Source: an uncultured Bacteroidales bacterium (GTDB lineage Bacteria > Bacteroidota > Bacteroidia > Bacteroidales > UBA932). Taken from it: a DNA stretch of 15,024 bases. Positions within the stretch are counted from its first letter, which is position 1, and each line of letters begins with the position of its first letter. Both the position numbers and the translations under genes were made by a program. The notes under the pieces are model-generated. The model was not told where the DNA came from. It did no database searches and saw only the letters and a list, made by a program, of their open reading frames with translations. Positions 1 through 7,127 of the stretch are shown one piece after another. The DNA is taken from positions 1 through 15,024 of the forward strand of contig CALCEJ010000160.1 in NCBI GenBank assembly GCA_937900465.1. Reading direction: 5' to 3'.

Positions 1-756
1 GCCTATTCCGTGGGTAGGATAGACATCGCCGCGATGGTCCTTGTTGTAGGTCATCCTCCAGTCTCCCTGGTATCTGTCCCAATAGGGGTCAAGATTGTGG
101 CAGTAGGAGCCTTCGACGTGGACAACCTCGCCGAAGAGACCGTGCTGGATCATATTCAGGCAGGTAAGCTCGAAGAAGTCGTAGCAGCAGTTCTCGAGCA
201 TCATACAGTGCCTTCTGGTACGCTCGGAAGTGTTGACAAGGTCCCAGCATTCCTTGATGGATGTAGCGGCGGGAACTTCGATTGCAACGTGCTTGCCGTG
301 CTCCATCGCATAGACTGCGATGGGGGTGTGGAGCTGCCAGGGAACGGCGAGATAGACAAGGTCGATGTCGTCACGCTCGCAAAGAGCCTTGTAGCCCTCC
401 TCGCCCGAGTGCTCGTATATTGCGCGGGGAGCGCCCAGCCTCTCAAGGATGCCCTGGGCCCTTTCAACGCGCTCAGGCATAAGGTCACAGAGGGCGACAA
501 TCGTCGCGTCCTCAAGGAAGGGGAAACGCCCGACAGCGCCGGTTCCGCGGTCTCCAAGGCCGATGAGGCCCACCCGGACGTGCTCTATGGGCTCAGCGGC
601 GAAGCCAAGCATCGACTGCTGGTCAGCGGGACGGGGAGGGGTGTTATAGACAATCTTGTTGTCCTTGATCGTGTAGCCATGGTCATCTGCGCTCTTGCAG
701 GAAATCAGGGCTGTTGCTGCGGCAAAAGCCGCGATAATAACGGATCTCAATTTCAT
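1..756 (-). CDS. GH109-type alpha-N-acetylgalactosaminidase lipoprotein, Gfo/Idh/MocA fold (3' part missing)
   Basis: The 252 visible residues are the N-terminal part; the gene runs off the window start. The ATG at 756 is followed by a lipoprotein signal ending in LISC, with the lipid-bearing Cys at residue 20. Residues 60-75 hold the dinucleotide-binding loop of Gfo/Idh/MocA oxidoreductases (GLIGLGDRGTGAV). DLVYLAVPWQLHTPIA (132-147) and the segment around 225-252, with GDWR and RGDVYPTHG, match what I recall of GH109 enzymes. GH109 removes terminal alpha-GalNAc through a tightly bound NAD and transient oxidation of the sugar ring. Family members are about 440-460 residues, so roughly 200 are missing. 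The lipid anchor puts the enzyme in the outer membrane or periplasm, acting on imported or surface glycan. A promoter sits just upstream, so it may form its own transcript within the locus. The neighbouring agaS and gatZ homologues fit GalNAc release. An ordinary Gfo/Idh/MocA oxidoreductase is the alternative. Confidence 0.85.
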   Translation of the reverse strand, partial: MKLRSVIIAAFAAATALISCKSADDHGYTIKDNKIVYNTPPRPADQQSMLGFAAEPIEHVRVGLIGLGDRGTGAVGRFPFLEDATIVALCDLMPERVERAQGILERLGAPRAIYEHSGEEGYKALCERDDIDLVYLAVPWQLHTPIAVYAMEHGKHVAIEVPAATSIKECWDLVNTSERTRRHCMMLENCCYDFFELTCLNMIQHGLFGEVVHVEGSYCHNLDPYWDRYQGDWRMTYNKDHRGDVYPTHGIG

Positions 757-775
757 GTTTTCAGGTTTAATGCTA

Positions 776-805
776 CAAAAATAATCTATTTTATCAAGAT
801 GCAAA
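776..805 (-). promoter_or_regulatory. Putative Bacteroidetes promoter for the GH109 gene
   Basis: Read on the minus strand, TATTTTTG (783-776) matches the Bacteroidetes -7 consensus TAnnTTTG exactly. A TTTG (805-802) lies 18 bases upstream as a -33 element. The -7 box ends 19 bases before the ATG at 756, so the leader would be very short. It lies in the 65-base gap after the phosphatase gene. No clear hairpin terminator was seen in that gap, so read-through from the upstream genes is also possible. Confidence 0.5.
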
Positions 806-821
806 ACCCGGATAAGTCAGA

Positions 822-2096
822 TTAATCCGTAAGCATCATAGTCCTGTAGTCGTCGATGTCCTTCTGGGAGACCTGCGCAACCTCAAGCAGATACTTCTCC
901 ACGCCATCCGCGAACGAGCCGTTCTCGCCGGCCATCTCCCAGAAATAAGGAGCTACGTCGCTGTAAACCCACGCCTTTCTGGTATTCTTGAATATGGGCT
1001 TGGGGTTGGAGTCCTTCTCGGAGGAAGAGACGCTGTATCCCGAGGGGGCGAAATAAGTAACCTCATATTCCTTGGAGATGTCACCTTCCGGAACGCCGAG
1101 AAGACCCAGAAGCAGTATTCCAAGAGTACCGGTACGGTCGCGTCCAAGCGAGCAGTGGAAATACACAGGCTTGTTCTCACGGAGACATTCCACAACAAAT
1201 TCGAAGCACTGTTTGGTTTTCTCGTGATCGCTCACCAGCATAGTTTTTCCGCCCTGCTCGATGACAGGGGCGCAGAACGCCATATCCGGGAGTGCCGGTA
1301 CATCCATAACATCATCCACACCGCGGAGGTCCAGCTGGGCCATTATTCCCTCCACCTGGAGTTCCTTCTTGCCGGCGTTGTTCATCATAACATCCCATTT
1401 TTCGTTCAGCCTTCCTCCACGGTAAATCTTGCGGTATTTCACGTGCTTGCCGTCCTGGGTGGCCCAGCCGCCAAGGTCGCGGCAGTTACGGGCGCCCTTG
1501 GTGCCCTTTTTGTTGCCCCTGAAGAAGCACTGGTGCAGGGAACCCGTTGTGGTGAAATTGCCTTCACGGAGAACCTTCCCGCTTGCGGTAGTGACACTGT
1601 AAGTGTAACTGTCATTGGGAACCAGATTGGTTATATTGACATACAGGGAGCCCTCGGTGATGTCCACGTCAGCTTCCCATCCAAGCGCGTCGGCAAGATG
1701 CAGAGTCATTGCGCCGCTCTCCAGTTCATCTTCGCTCCAGCGTATGCTATAAACCTCCGGTTTGTCGGAATCAGGCAGTTTGGCCCAGCTGAAATTCACA
1801 CCGTCAAAACCACCGTAGTAGTCAAGAACCTCCGTGTAGGACCAGTCCTTATCCGGATAAGTGACCTCCGTAAGGAACTTCTCAACGTTCCTGTTGGTTG
1901 CGAGAAGTTCGTCCCCGCTCTGGAACTCTGCGCCTGCAAGTTCAAAGGGATCTGTCTGATCCGTATTGTCCGGGGGCGTCACTTCGGTACCTTCCTTGTT
2001 TTCGTTGTTATTGTCCTTTCCTTCGTCCGTAGAATTGTTCTTTCCGCAGAATACAAGGAGCGGGACAATCAGCATTAATGAGAGAATCTTTTTCAT
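822..2096 (-). CDS. Tyrosine-phosphatase-fold lipoprotein (Y_phosphatase3-like)
   Basis: The 424-residue product starts at the ATG at 2096. The reading frame stays open further upstream, but this ATG begins a clear lipoprotein signal (MKKILSLMLIVPLLVFC, lipid Cys 17). An acidic, Asn-rich linker follows to about residue 50. Residues 85-185 look like a small beta-sandwich, ending in NLVPNDSYTYSVTT. The catalytic domain occupies about 195-420: NCRDLGGW (204-211) is typical of Y_phosphatase3 proteins, and HCSLGRDRTG (314-323) is the CX5R phosphate-binding loop with nucleophile Cys315 and Arg321. The catalytic residues are intact, so it should hydrolyse phosphate monoesters. The physiological substrate is unknown; phosphotyrosine is only the family default, and a phosphosugar or phosphorylated glycan is possible. 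It follows the GH36 gene by 16 bases and probably shares its transcript. The export signal means it acts outside the cytoplasm. Confidence 0.85.
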   Translation of the reverse strand: MKKILSLMLIVPLLVFCGKNNSTDEGKDNNNENKEGTEVTPPDNTDQTDPFELAGAEFQSGDELLATNRNVEKFLTEVTYPDKDWSYTEVLDYYGGFDGVNFSWAKLPDSDKPEVYSIRWSEDELESGAMTLHLADALGWEADVDITEGSLYVNITNLVPNDSYTYSVTTASGKVLREGNFTTTGSLHQCFFRGNKKGTKGARNCRDLGGWATQDGKHVKYRKIYRGGRLNEKWDVMMNNAGKKELQVEGIMAQLDLRGVDDVMDVPALPDMAFCAPVIEQGGKTMLVSDHEKTKQCFEFVVECLRENKPVYFHCSLGRDRTGTLGILLLGLLGVPEGDISKEYEVTYFAPSGYSVSSSEKDSNPKPIFKNTRKAWVYSDVAPYFWEMAGENGSFADGVEKYLLEVAQVSQKDIDDYRTMMLTD

Positions 2097-2112
2097 ATCA
2101 CTTATGGTTTGA

Positions 2113-3939
2113 TTATTTGACTTCGATGAGGTAGCTTCCCTTGAAGGAAGGGCTGATAACGGGATTGTTCCCGTCCAGGCTGTAGGTTCGGCAATCGTCA
2201 GCCGCATATTCCGTAACGGTATATGTCCGTCCGGGCTCGAGACCGCGGAGGTCAATGGTTCCTCCTTTCCACTCCGGGGCGTAGAACGCATAATACATAG
2301 CCCCGTCCTTACGGATAACGTGAGTTTCAGGGACGTCGATGCCGTAAGTGTAAAGGTTAAGGTATTCACCGCGGGAAAGCATCTTTTCCGTGTAGATGGG
2401 AACCCATTTCCGGAGCAGCGCTTCCTTTTCCGGGGTAAGCAGGCTTCCGCCGTTTTCCGTGGCTTTGGGATTGGGTTCAGGATAGGTGAATTTTGTGCCT
2501 ATCACCCCGCCTACACCTATCTGGGAAGGAAAATCCAGCCCTCCGTCACTAAGTTCGACGTGGTCCGCGTAATAGGCAAGGTCCGGACAGATGGCCGCAT
2601 AGACCTTTCTTTTCTGACGGATCTGGGCGCTTGAGGTAGGATCCGAAGCGACGGCCTGGTTCATCCAGGGTGTGTTGAAAAAGTTAATCGCATCGCCGCA
2701 GGGACATATCTGGACAACGGCGCCGGGTTTATCCTGAATCGCCCTCCCGTAAAGCGTCCGGAAGAATTCCGGGAACCTTTCGCAGGCCTCCTCGGGATAC
2801 GAAAGGCCGCTGGAAGGATTGTAATCCGGCGCAGACATATTGAGGTGTTGTCCGTCCAGCTTGAACCCGTCAAAGTCCCAGTGCAGGAGGAACATATCCA
2901 CAAGGTTCCTGGTATATTCCCAGGTGTAGGGATTCACAGGTGAAAGGTACCAACTGTCCCACCAGGAAATGTCCTCGTGGGTGCCGTCCTTTTGGACCAG
3001 AAGCATCTCCGGATGCTCCGCGGCAAGCTCGCTGAGGGGATCTGCCGCAAGGGGAGCCCACCAAAGCTTGGCTTTGAGGCCGGCAGCGTGGATGGCATCG
3101 ACCATACGACGCATTCCTTCGTCGGTAATCCTGTCGTTAGCCTCCCAGTCACCTTCGCATTTCTGGTAACCGTCGTCTACATCCACCCATTTGAACCCCA
3201 GCTCCACAACCTTCGGGAGAGTTCCTATGACCTCGTCCACCGTAAACATCCTTTCGTATCCCCAGGCGCACCAGACGGGCTCATAAGCATCCAAAGGGGA
3301 TACGGGAGCCTCATAGCCGTACTCCTTGCCCATATACCTTGCGTATTCCCTGAGGGGATTGAAAAAGTCACCCTCGCCCTCAATGATGAAATCGAGGTAA
3401 CCCGATATGCTTTCGCCGGGAGCCAGCGTGACGGGCTCCTCAAAGTCACGGCGGATACAGGCCCTTACGGTATTACCCTTACGGGATACCGGCATAGATA
3501 TGAGCCTGAGACACGGTTCAGCGAGACCGACACTGCGGTTCCCAGCACTGTTCCAGAGGGATATCATAGGTATTCCTCCGCCATAGTCGCTGCCGTTCAT
3601 CCCCAGGTAGTTACGTTTGAAAAAGCCTCTGGTAACGGGGAGTATCCAGTCCGCGCGGTCCTCTGTCGATGTGGGCTGCAAAGACCACACGTCGTGTCCT
3701 TTAATGTTTATTGCGGAGGTTTCCATAGCCGTGACCACCGCCGGCTTGCTCCCTGTGTTGGTGAATGTCACCCTCCGGAGTGTCATCCCTTCGAATCCTT
3801 CCGGGGAGGATTCCTCCACGGAGACTTCAATATTTCCAATCTCCTTGTCTCCGGGACCAAGCAGCCTGTCTTTTTCCGGGGCGGCGCAGCAGGCTGCCGC
3901 AAGGGCCGCCGCTGCGATTAAGGCTGTGTATATTCTCAT
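2113..3939 (-). CDS. GH36-like alpha-galactosidase / alpha-N-acetylgalactosaminidase lipoprotein
   Basis: This is a 608-residue glycoside hydrolase. The frame is open further upstream, but the ATG at 3939 gives a signal peptide (MRIYTALIAAAALAAAC) with tandem Cys at 17-18, and it overlaps the kinase stop as ATGA. An N-terminal beta-sandwich covers about 30-200. A TIM barrel runs from about 215 to 525: VDVDDGYQ (252-259), KLWWAP (291-296), FDGFKLDGQ (356-364) and VASDPTSS (430-437). By analogy with clan GH-D enzymes, Asp362 is the likely nucleophile and Asp433 the likely acid/base. A C-terminal beta domain closes the protein. The family cleaves terminal alpha-Gal, and some GH36 members cleave alpha-GalNAc; the neighbouring genes make the second activity plausible. 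The lipid anchor places it in the cell envelope. The two catalytic assignments are from motif position only, and the exact GH subfamily cannot be fixed by eye. Confidence 0.75.
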   Translation of the reverse strand: MRIYTALIAAAALAAACCAAPEKDRLLGPGDKEIGNIEVSVEESSPEGFEGMTLRRVTFTNTGSKPAVVTAMETSAINIKGHDVWSLQPTSTEDRADWILPVTRGFFKRNYLGMNGSDYGGGIPMISLWNSAGNRSVGLAEPCLRLISMPVSRKGNTVRACIRRDFEEPVTLAPGESISGYLDFIIEGEGDFFNPLREYARYMGKEYGYEAPVSPLDAYEPVWCAWGYERMFTVDEVIGTLPKVVELGFKWVDVDDGYQKCEGDWEANDRITDEGMRRMVDAIHAAGLKAKLWWAPLAADPLSELAAEHPEMLLVQKDGTHEDISWWDSWYLSPVNPYTWEYTRNLVDMFLLHWDFDGFKLDGQHLNMSAPDYNPSSGLSYPEEACERFPEFFRTLYGRAIQDKPGAVVQICPCGDAINFFNTPWMNQAVASDPTSSAQIRQKRKVYAAICPDLAYYADHVELSDGGLDFPSQIGVGGVIGTKFTYPEPNPKATENGGSLLTPEKEALLRKWVPIYTEKMLSRGEYLNLYTYGIDVPETHVIRKDGAMYYAFYAPEWKGGTIDLRGLEPGRTYTVTEYAADDCRTYSLDGNNPVISPSFKGSYLIEVK

Positions 3940-4889
3940 AGTTTTATTTCTTTTCCAAATTTTTCGCGGCAGATTGTCCTGACGTCCTCCAGCGAGGTGA
4001 AGGCGCCGGTTCCGCCGGCTGCGGTAGTGTTTACCGCGCCGGTGAGGTTCCCTGTCTCCTGACAGTCCTCCAGGGGAAGCCCCTTGACGAATGCGCTGAT
4101 GAATCCGGCGTTGAAGCTGTCTCCCGCGCCGATGGCATCGACCACATCCCTGTTCAGGAATGCCGGAAGCATAACCCTCTTTCCGGTCTTCCAGACAAGG
4201 AGGGATCCCTTGGACCCGCACTTTACGAGCATCGCGCGCCCGAGGTACGGCTGAACCTCCGCGATTGCGCTCTCGAGGTCATTTTTCCCGGTAAGGGCCT
4301 GGAGTTCCTTTTCGTTGGGCATAAAGACGGTGACCTTCGGGAGGACGGTCTTATAGTCCAGTTTCCAGGTCTCGGCGGGGTCCCACTGGGTGTCCAGCGA
4401 TACCGTTATGCCCTTTTCTTCCGCGATCTCAAGGATCCTGTGAATGTCCCTGAGAAGTCCGGACTGCATAAAAAGGGAAGACAGGTGGATATGTTTCGCC
4501 TCATCGAAGACGGCCGGGTTGATATCGTCGAGGCCCATTACGTCCATTGCGCCCTGATACGTAAGGTTTGCCCTGTCTTCGCCGTAGTTCATACATATCG
4601 TAGCGCCCGTAGGGGTTTCACCCTCGATCAGAAAACGTGTATCGACACCCTTGGCCTCGAGAGATTTCCTTACAAGGGTTCCGAAGGCGTCACGGCCCAC
4701 CATCCCAACGAAGCATACGCTCGATCCGAGCGCCGCGGCGTTCGCCGCGAATATCGCGGTTGAACTTCCGAGGGTGACGGTCATATCCTTTGCAAACTTT
4801 TCTTTCCCTATTTCGGGCTGTGAGTCTATCCTGTTAAGGATTATATCGACGTTGAGCTCGCCTATTGCTGCAATCTGGTACTGATTCAT
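3936..4889 (-). CDS. PfkB/ribokinase-family sugar or sugar-phosphate kinase
   Basis: The 317-residue protein has no signal peptide and is cytoplasmic. The N-terminal GELNVDII (10-17) and the Gly-rich segment around 40-65 form the sugar-binding half. PNEKE (191-195) and DAIGAGDSFNAGF (251-263) are the PfkB signatures, with Asp257 as the expected catalytic base and the GAGD loop as the anion hole. Length is normal for the family. In this setting tagatose-6-phosphate, to be cleaved after phosphorylation, is the expected substrate. However, the N-terminus resembles ribokinase- or fructokinase-type members more than the LacC type, so the substrate is unproved. Its stop codon overlaps the start of the GH36 gene by 4 bases (ATGA), which implies translational coupling. 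It is transcribed divergently from the DeoR regulator, and operator-like repeats lie between the two genes. No Shine-Dalgarno is seen. Confidence 0.85.
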   Translation of the reverse strand: MNQYQIAAIGELNVDIILNRIDSQPEIGKEKFAKDMTVTLGSSTAIFAANAAALGSSVCFVGMVGRDAFGTLVRKSLEAKGVDTRFLIEGETPTGATICMNYGEDRANLTYQGAMDVMGLDDINPAVFDEAKHIHLSSLFMQSGLLRDIHRILEIAEEKGITVSLDTQWDPAETWKLDYKTVLPKVTVFMPNEKELQALTGKNDLESAIAEVQPYLGRAMLVKCGSKGSLLVWKTGKRVMLPAFLNRDVVDAIGAGDSFNAGFISAFVKGLPLEDCQETGNLTGAVNTTAAGGTGAFTSLEDVRTICREKFGKEIKL

Positions 4890-4934
4890 AAAACGGTTAT
4901 GTGGTTTCAGGTTACGAATATGGGAAAAAAAAGC

Positions 4935-4961
4935 TGAAATATTTCATTTTTGTTTCATTTT
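4935..4961. promoter_or_regulatory. Candidate DeoR/AgaR-type operator (kinase-proximal)
   Basis: A 20-base element with two TTTCATTTT-like units (4942-4961: TTTCATTTTTGTTTCATTTT) overlaps a perfect 12-base palindrome, TGAAATATTTCA (4935-4946). It lies about 50-70 bases upstream of the kinase ATG and upstream of the deoR promoter. A near copy occurs at 4977-4995 and related inverted copies occur in front of agaS. From memory, E. coli AgaR sites are also built from TTTC(A/G)TTT(C/T) units. No convincing -7 box was found for the kinase on the minus strand, only a weak CATATTCG near 4914-4921. Confidence 0.55.
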
Positions 4962-4976
4962 AAAAGAAAAAATATA

Positions 4977-4995
4977 TTTCGTTTTGTTTCATTTC
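4977..4995. promoter_or_regulatory. Candidate DeoR/AgaR-type operator (deoR-proximal)
   Basis: TTTCGTTTTGTTTCATTTC repeats the element at 4942-4961 in the same orientation, with 35 bases between their starts. It covers the -33 TTTG of the putative deoR promoter (4983-4986), so a bound repressor would block its own transcription. The same TTTCGTTTT core returns upstream of agaS. This is inferred from repetition and placement only. Confidence 0.55.
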
Positions 4996-5014
4996 GGAAA
5001 TAGTGTTATATTTG
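4983..5014 (+). promoter_or_regulatory. Putative promoter of the DeoR regulator gene
   Basis: TATATTTG (5007-5014) matches the Bacteroidetes -7 consensus TAnnTTTG, and TTTG (4983-4986) lies 20 bases upstream as the -33 element. The ATG at 5043 is 28 bases downstream of the -7 box, and no Shine-Dalgarno is visible. The -33 element sits inside the operator candidate at 4977-4995, consistent with autoregulation. Confidence 0.6.
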
Positions 5015-5042
5015 TCGCCTAACTGAAACCTATTCCTTTCGT

Positions 5043-5834
5043 ATGAACATATATGACTCAGCCCAAGGCCGCCGGTCTGCCATCCTGCAGCGTCTTAAGG
5101 AGGATTCCTCCGTTAACGTAGCCCAGCTCAGCGAGTTGTTCGGCGTTTCGGAGGTGACTATCCGCAAAGACCTCCGCCTTCTCCAGGAGCGGAAACTCCT
5201 TATCCGCGTCCACGGGGGTGCGATCACCGTAGCCCATACTATGGACACGGAACCGGAAGAGCGTAATTTCAATTTCAAGCAGCTCGTGAATATGCGGGAG
5301 AAGGAGGCCATAGGCCGTGCCGCTGCAGCTCATATCCATAATGGGGACACCATTATGGTGGACTCGGGGACAACGGCCCTCGAGGTTGTCAAAAACCTGG
5401 AGAAGTTCACAGACCTTACCATTATCACTAACTCGATCAATGCGATGATCGAGGCGGTCAGATACAAGCGTTTCAAGGTCATATTCCTTGGAGGGAATGT
5501 CCGCGAGGCAAGCTATTCTACCGTAGGCGCCGTCACGGAATCCAGCCTGAAGCTGTTCTACTGCGACAAACTCTTCCTTGGAGTGGACAGTTTTTCCGTG
5601 GAGGCCGGCCTTTCCACTCCGAGCGTCGAAGAGGCCAGCACCAATCAGGTGATGATTTCCCGCGCGAGGGAGGTCATAGCCGTTTTCGATTCCTCCAAGG
5701 TGAACAAGAGGGCCCTTGCCTTCATCGCAATGCCGGACAAAATCAACACCGTCATTACGGATTACCATCTTCCGGCCAGCGTCCGAAACCAGTTGAAAGC
5801 GATGAAAATTAACGTCGAGACTGTTACACCGTAG
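5043..5834 (+). CDS. DeoR-family transcriptional repressor, AgaR/GatR type
   Basis: The 263-residue protein is the normal length for the family. Residues 10-60 form the winged helix-turn-helix, with the DNA-reading helix in VSEVTIRKDLRLLQ (35-48) and the wing ending in HGGA. Residues about 80-240 form the DeoRC sugar-phosphate sensor domain: DSGTT (107-111), ITNS (128-131), FLGG (148-151), GVD (180-182), STPSVEEA (191-198) and Lys219. DeoR regulators of this kind usually respond to phosphorylated sugar intermediates, here probably galactosamine-6-phosphate or a tagatose phosphate. It is divergent from the kinase gene and precedes agaS and the GatZ homologue. Repeats resembling operators flank it on both sides, so it probably represses both arms of the locus and itself. 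A hairpin terminator follows, so agaS likely has a separate promoter. Confidence 0.92.
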   Translation: MNIYDSAQGRRSAILQRLKEDSSVNVAQLSELFGVSEVTIRKDLRLLQERKLLIRVHGGAITVAHTMDTEPEERNFNFKQLVNMREKEAIGRAAAAHIHNGDTIMVDSGTTALEVVKNLEKFTDLTIITNSINAMIEAVRYKRFKVIFLGGNVREASYSTVGAVTESSLKLFYCDKLFLGVDSFSVEAGLSTPSVEEASTNQVMISRAREVIAVFDSSKVNKRALAFIAMPDKINTVITDYHLPASVRNQLKAMKINVETVTP

Positions 5835-5866
5835 AAAACGAAACCCCTTGAAATATTTTTGTCATT

Positions 5867-5910
5867 CCACCTAAATCATTGTATATTAATTATTTAGGTG
5901 GTATTTTTTA
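5867..5910 (+). terminator. Rho-independent terminator after the DeoR gene
   Basis: A perfect 10-base inverted repeat, CCACCTAAAT (5867-5876) and ATTTAGGTGG (5892-5901), with a 15-base AT-rich loop is followed by TATTTTTTA. It lies 33 bases after the deoR stop codon and upstream of the agaS promoter region, separating the two transcripts. Confidence 0.8.
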
Positions 5911-5922
5911 GTTGTTTTGTCG

Positions 5923-5958
5923 TGTTTCGTTTTAAAAAAGCGTAACAAAAACGAAACA
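5923..5958. promoter_or_regulatory. Candidate DeoR/AgaR-type operator upstream of agaS
   Basis: Perfect 11-base inverted arms, TGTTTCGTTTT (5923-5933) and AAAACGAAACA (5948-5958), are separated by 14 bases. The arms contain the same TTTCGTTTT core as the sites upstream of deoR. A further single copy, AAAACGAAAC, occurs at 5836-5845, just after the deoR stop. The right arm falls where the -33 region of the agaS promoter would lie. The lack of a U-tract after it argues against a terminator. Confidence 0.6.
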
Positions 5959-5975
5959 TAAAAGCCCATTTTTTC

Positions 5976-5983
5976 TAATTTTG
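5976..5983 (+). promoter_or_regulatory. Putative -7 box of the agaS operon promoter
   Basis: TAATTTTG fits TAnnTTTG exactly and ends 22 bases before the agaS ATG. No clear TTTG is found at the expected -33 distance; that stretch is occupied by the right arm of the inverted repeat. The promoter may therefore be weak or activator-assisted, or blocked when the repressor is bound. Confidence 0.5.
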
Positions 5984-6005
5984 CAACGATAATAATGCTT
6001 GTTTA

Positions 6006-7124
6006 ATGACACTCAACCACCATACCTACAGGGAAATCAAGCAGCAGCCGCGGGTCTGGAAGTCCTCATATGAGATTGTGCGCGCGCGTAAGGGTGAGAT
6101 TTCCTCATTTATCCACAAGTACCTGCACGGCGGAGGCTACGAGGTAATCCTTTCCGGGGCCGGGACGTCCGCTTACATCGGAGATGCGCTTCAGTGTTCG
6201 TTCTCTGAAACCCCGTTCAAGGGCGCCCGTTCAATAGCGACTACGGATATCATTACCAATCCCTGCCTGTACTTCGGCAAGGAAAGCAAGGTTTTGCTTG
6301 TATCTTTCGCTCGTTCCGGCAACAGCCCGGAGAGCGTCGCTGCCGTAAAGGCCGTGGAGCGTACCGCCGGTGCCGTGGCCCATATATTCATCACTTGCAA
6401 CGCTGACGGCGCCCTCGCAAAGATGAAGGGTGACAACATCCTTACGGTCCTCCTTCCTCCGGAGACAAATGACAAGTCCCTGGCGATGACAAGCAGCTAT
6501 TCGACAATGTTCCTCGTGTGCTCTCTCATCGCAACCATCGACAGGATAGAGGAGCAGGAACAGTATGTGGACTCCGTGGCAAGTCATATGGAACTTGCGA
6601 TGGACCGCTATGAGGATAGGATAAGGGAGATTGCGGCGCTGGATTTCAAGAGGGCGGTATTCCTTGGATCCGGCCCCCTCAAGGGTGTAGCGGAGGAATC
6701 AAGGCTCAAGCTCCAGGAACTTACCGACGGAGCCGTAATGTGCTCGTTCGACTCCTTCCTTGGCTTCCGTCACGGGCCCAAGGCCGTTGTCAACGAGGAC
6801 AGCCTCATCGTTTATCTGCTTTCCCCGAATGAGAAGGTCAGACAGTATGAGATTGACCTTGTGGACCAGATAGTCGCCAAAAACCATATCAAGGGCTCCG
6901 TCCTGGTCTGCTTCCATAACCCCGGACTGGACGTTTCCAAGTTCAACCTCTTTGTAGAGATAGGAATCCCCGATGATACCCCTTCGATGTTCGGCGCGGT
7001 GGCCTTTGTGTTCGTGGCCCAGCTTCTCGGTTATTTCAAGTCTCTTGCAATCGGGCTGTGCCCGGATTCTCCTTCCGTATCCGGAAACATTTCCCGTGTG
7101 GTCGAGGGTGTAACGATTTATTAG
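6006..7124 (+). CDS. agaS: AgaS-type SIS-domain galactosamine-6-phosphate deaminase/isomerase
   Basis: The 372-residue cytoplasmic protein contains two SIS sugar-isomerase domains, about residues 45-180 and 210-350. LSGAGTSAYIGD (49-60) and FARSGNSPES (101-110) are phosphosugar-binding loops of the first domain. ETNDKSLAMTSSYS (153-166), FRHGPKAVV (254-262) and the C-terminal VSGNISRVVEGV (358-369) are hallmarks of AgaS as I recall the family. In E. coli, AgaS converts galactosamine-6-phosphate to tagatose-6-phosphate with release of ammonia; older annotation calls it a tagatose-6-phosphate ketose/aldose isomerase. It is the first gene after the inverted-repeat operator, and its stop is 3 bases from the start of the GatZ homologue, so the two are co-translated. 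This gene is the strongest pointer to amino-galactose catabolism in the window. Confidence 0.9.
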   Translation: MTLNHHTYREIKQQPRVWKSSYEIVRARKGEISSFIHKYLHGGGYEVILSGAGTSAYIGDALQCSFSETPFKGARSIATTDIITNPCLYFGKESKVLLVSFARSGNSPESVAAVKAVERTAGAVAHIFITCNADGALAKMKGDNILTVLLPPETNDKSLAMTSSYSTMFLVCSLIATIDRIEEQEQYVDSVASHMELAMDRYEDRIREIAALDFKRAVFLGSGPLKGVAEESRLKLQELTDGAVMCSFDSFLGFRHGPKAVVNEDSLIVYLLSPNEKVRQYEIDLVDQIVAKNHIKGSVLVCFHNPGLDVSKFNLFVEIGIPDDTPSMFGAVAFVFVAQLLGYFKSLAIGLCPDSPSVSGNISRVVEGVTIY

Positions 7125-7127
7125 AAT

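Noticed and set aside
10..825. Long open frame on the plus strand (271 codons)
   Set aside because: It lies antisense to the GH109 gene, whose minus-strand product has a lipoprotein signal, a dinucleotide-binding loop and family motifs. The plus-strand product has none of these and reads into the intergenic promoter region.
1155..2078. Plus-strand open frame of 307 codons
   Set aside because: Antisense to the phosphatase gene, which has an intact CX5R active site and a proper signal peptide.
2977..3921. Plus-strand open frame of 314 codons
   Set aside because: Antisense to the GH36-like gene, with no recognisable domain or signal.
5923..5958. Inverted repeat before agaS as a second terminator
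   Set aside because: The arms are AT-rich, no U-tract follows, a true terminator already lies at 5867-5910, and the core sequence recurs as direct repeats upstream of deoR. An operator explains it better.
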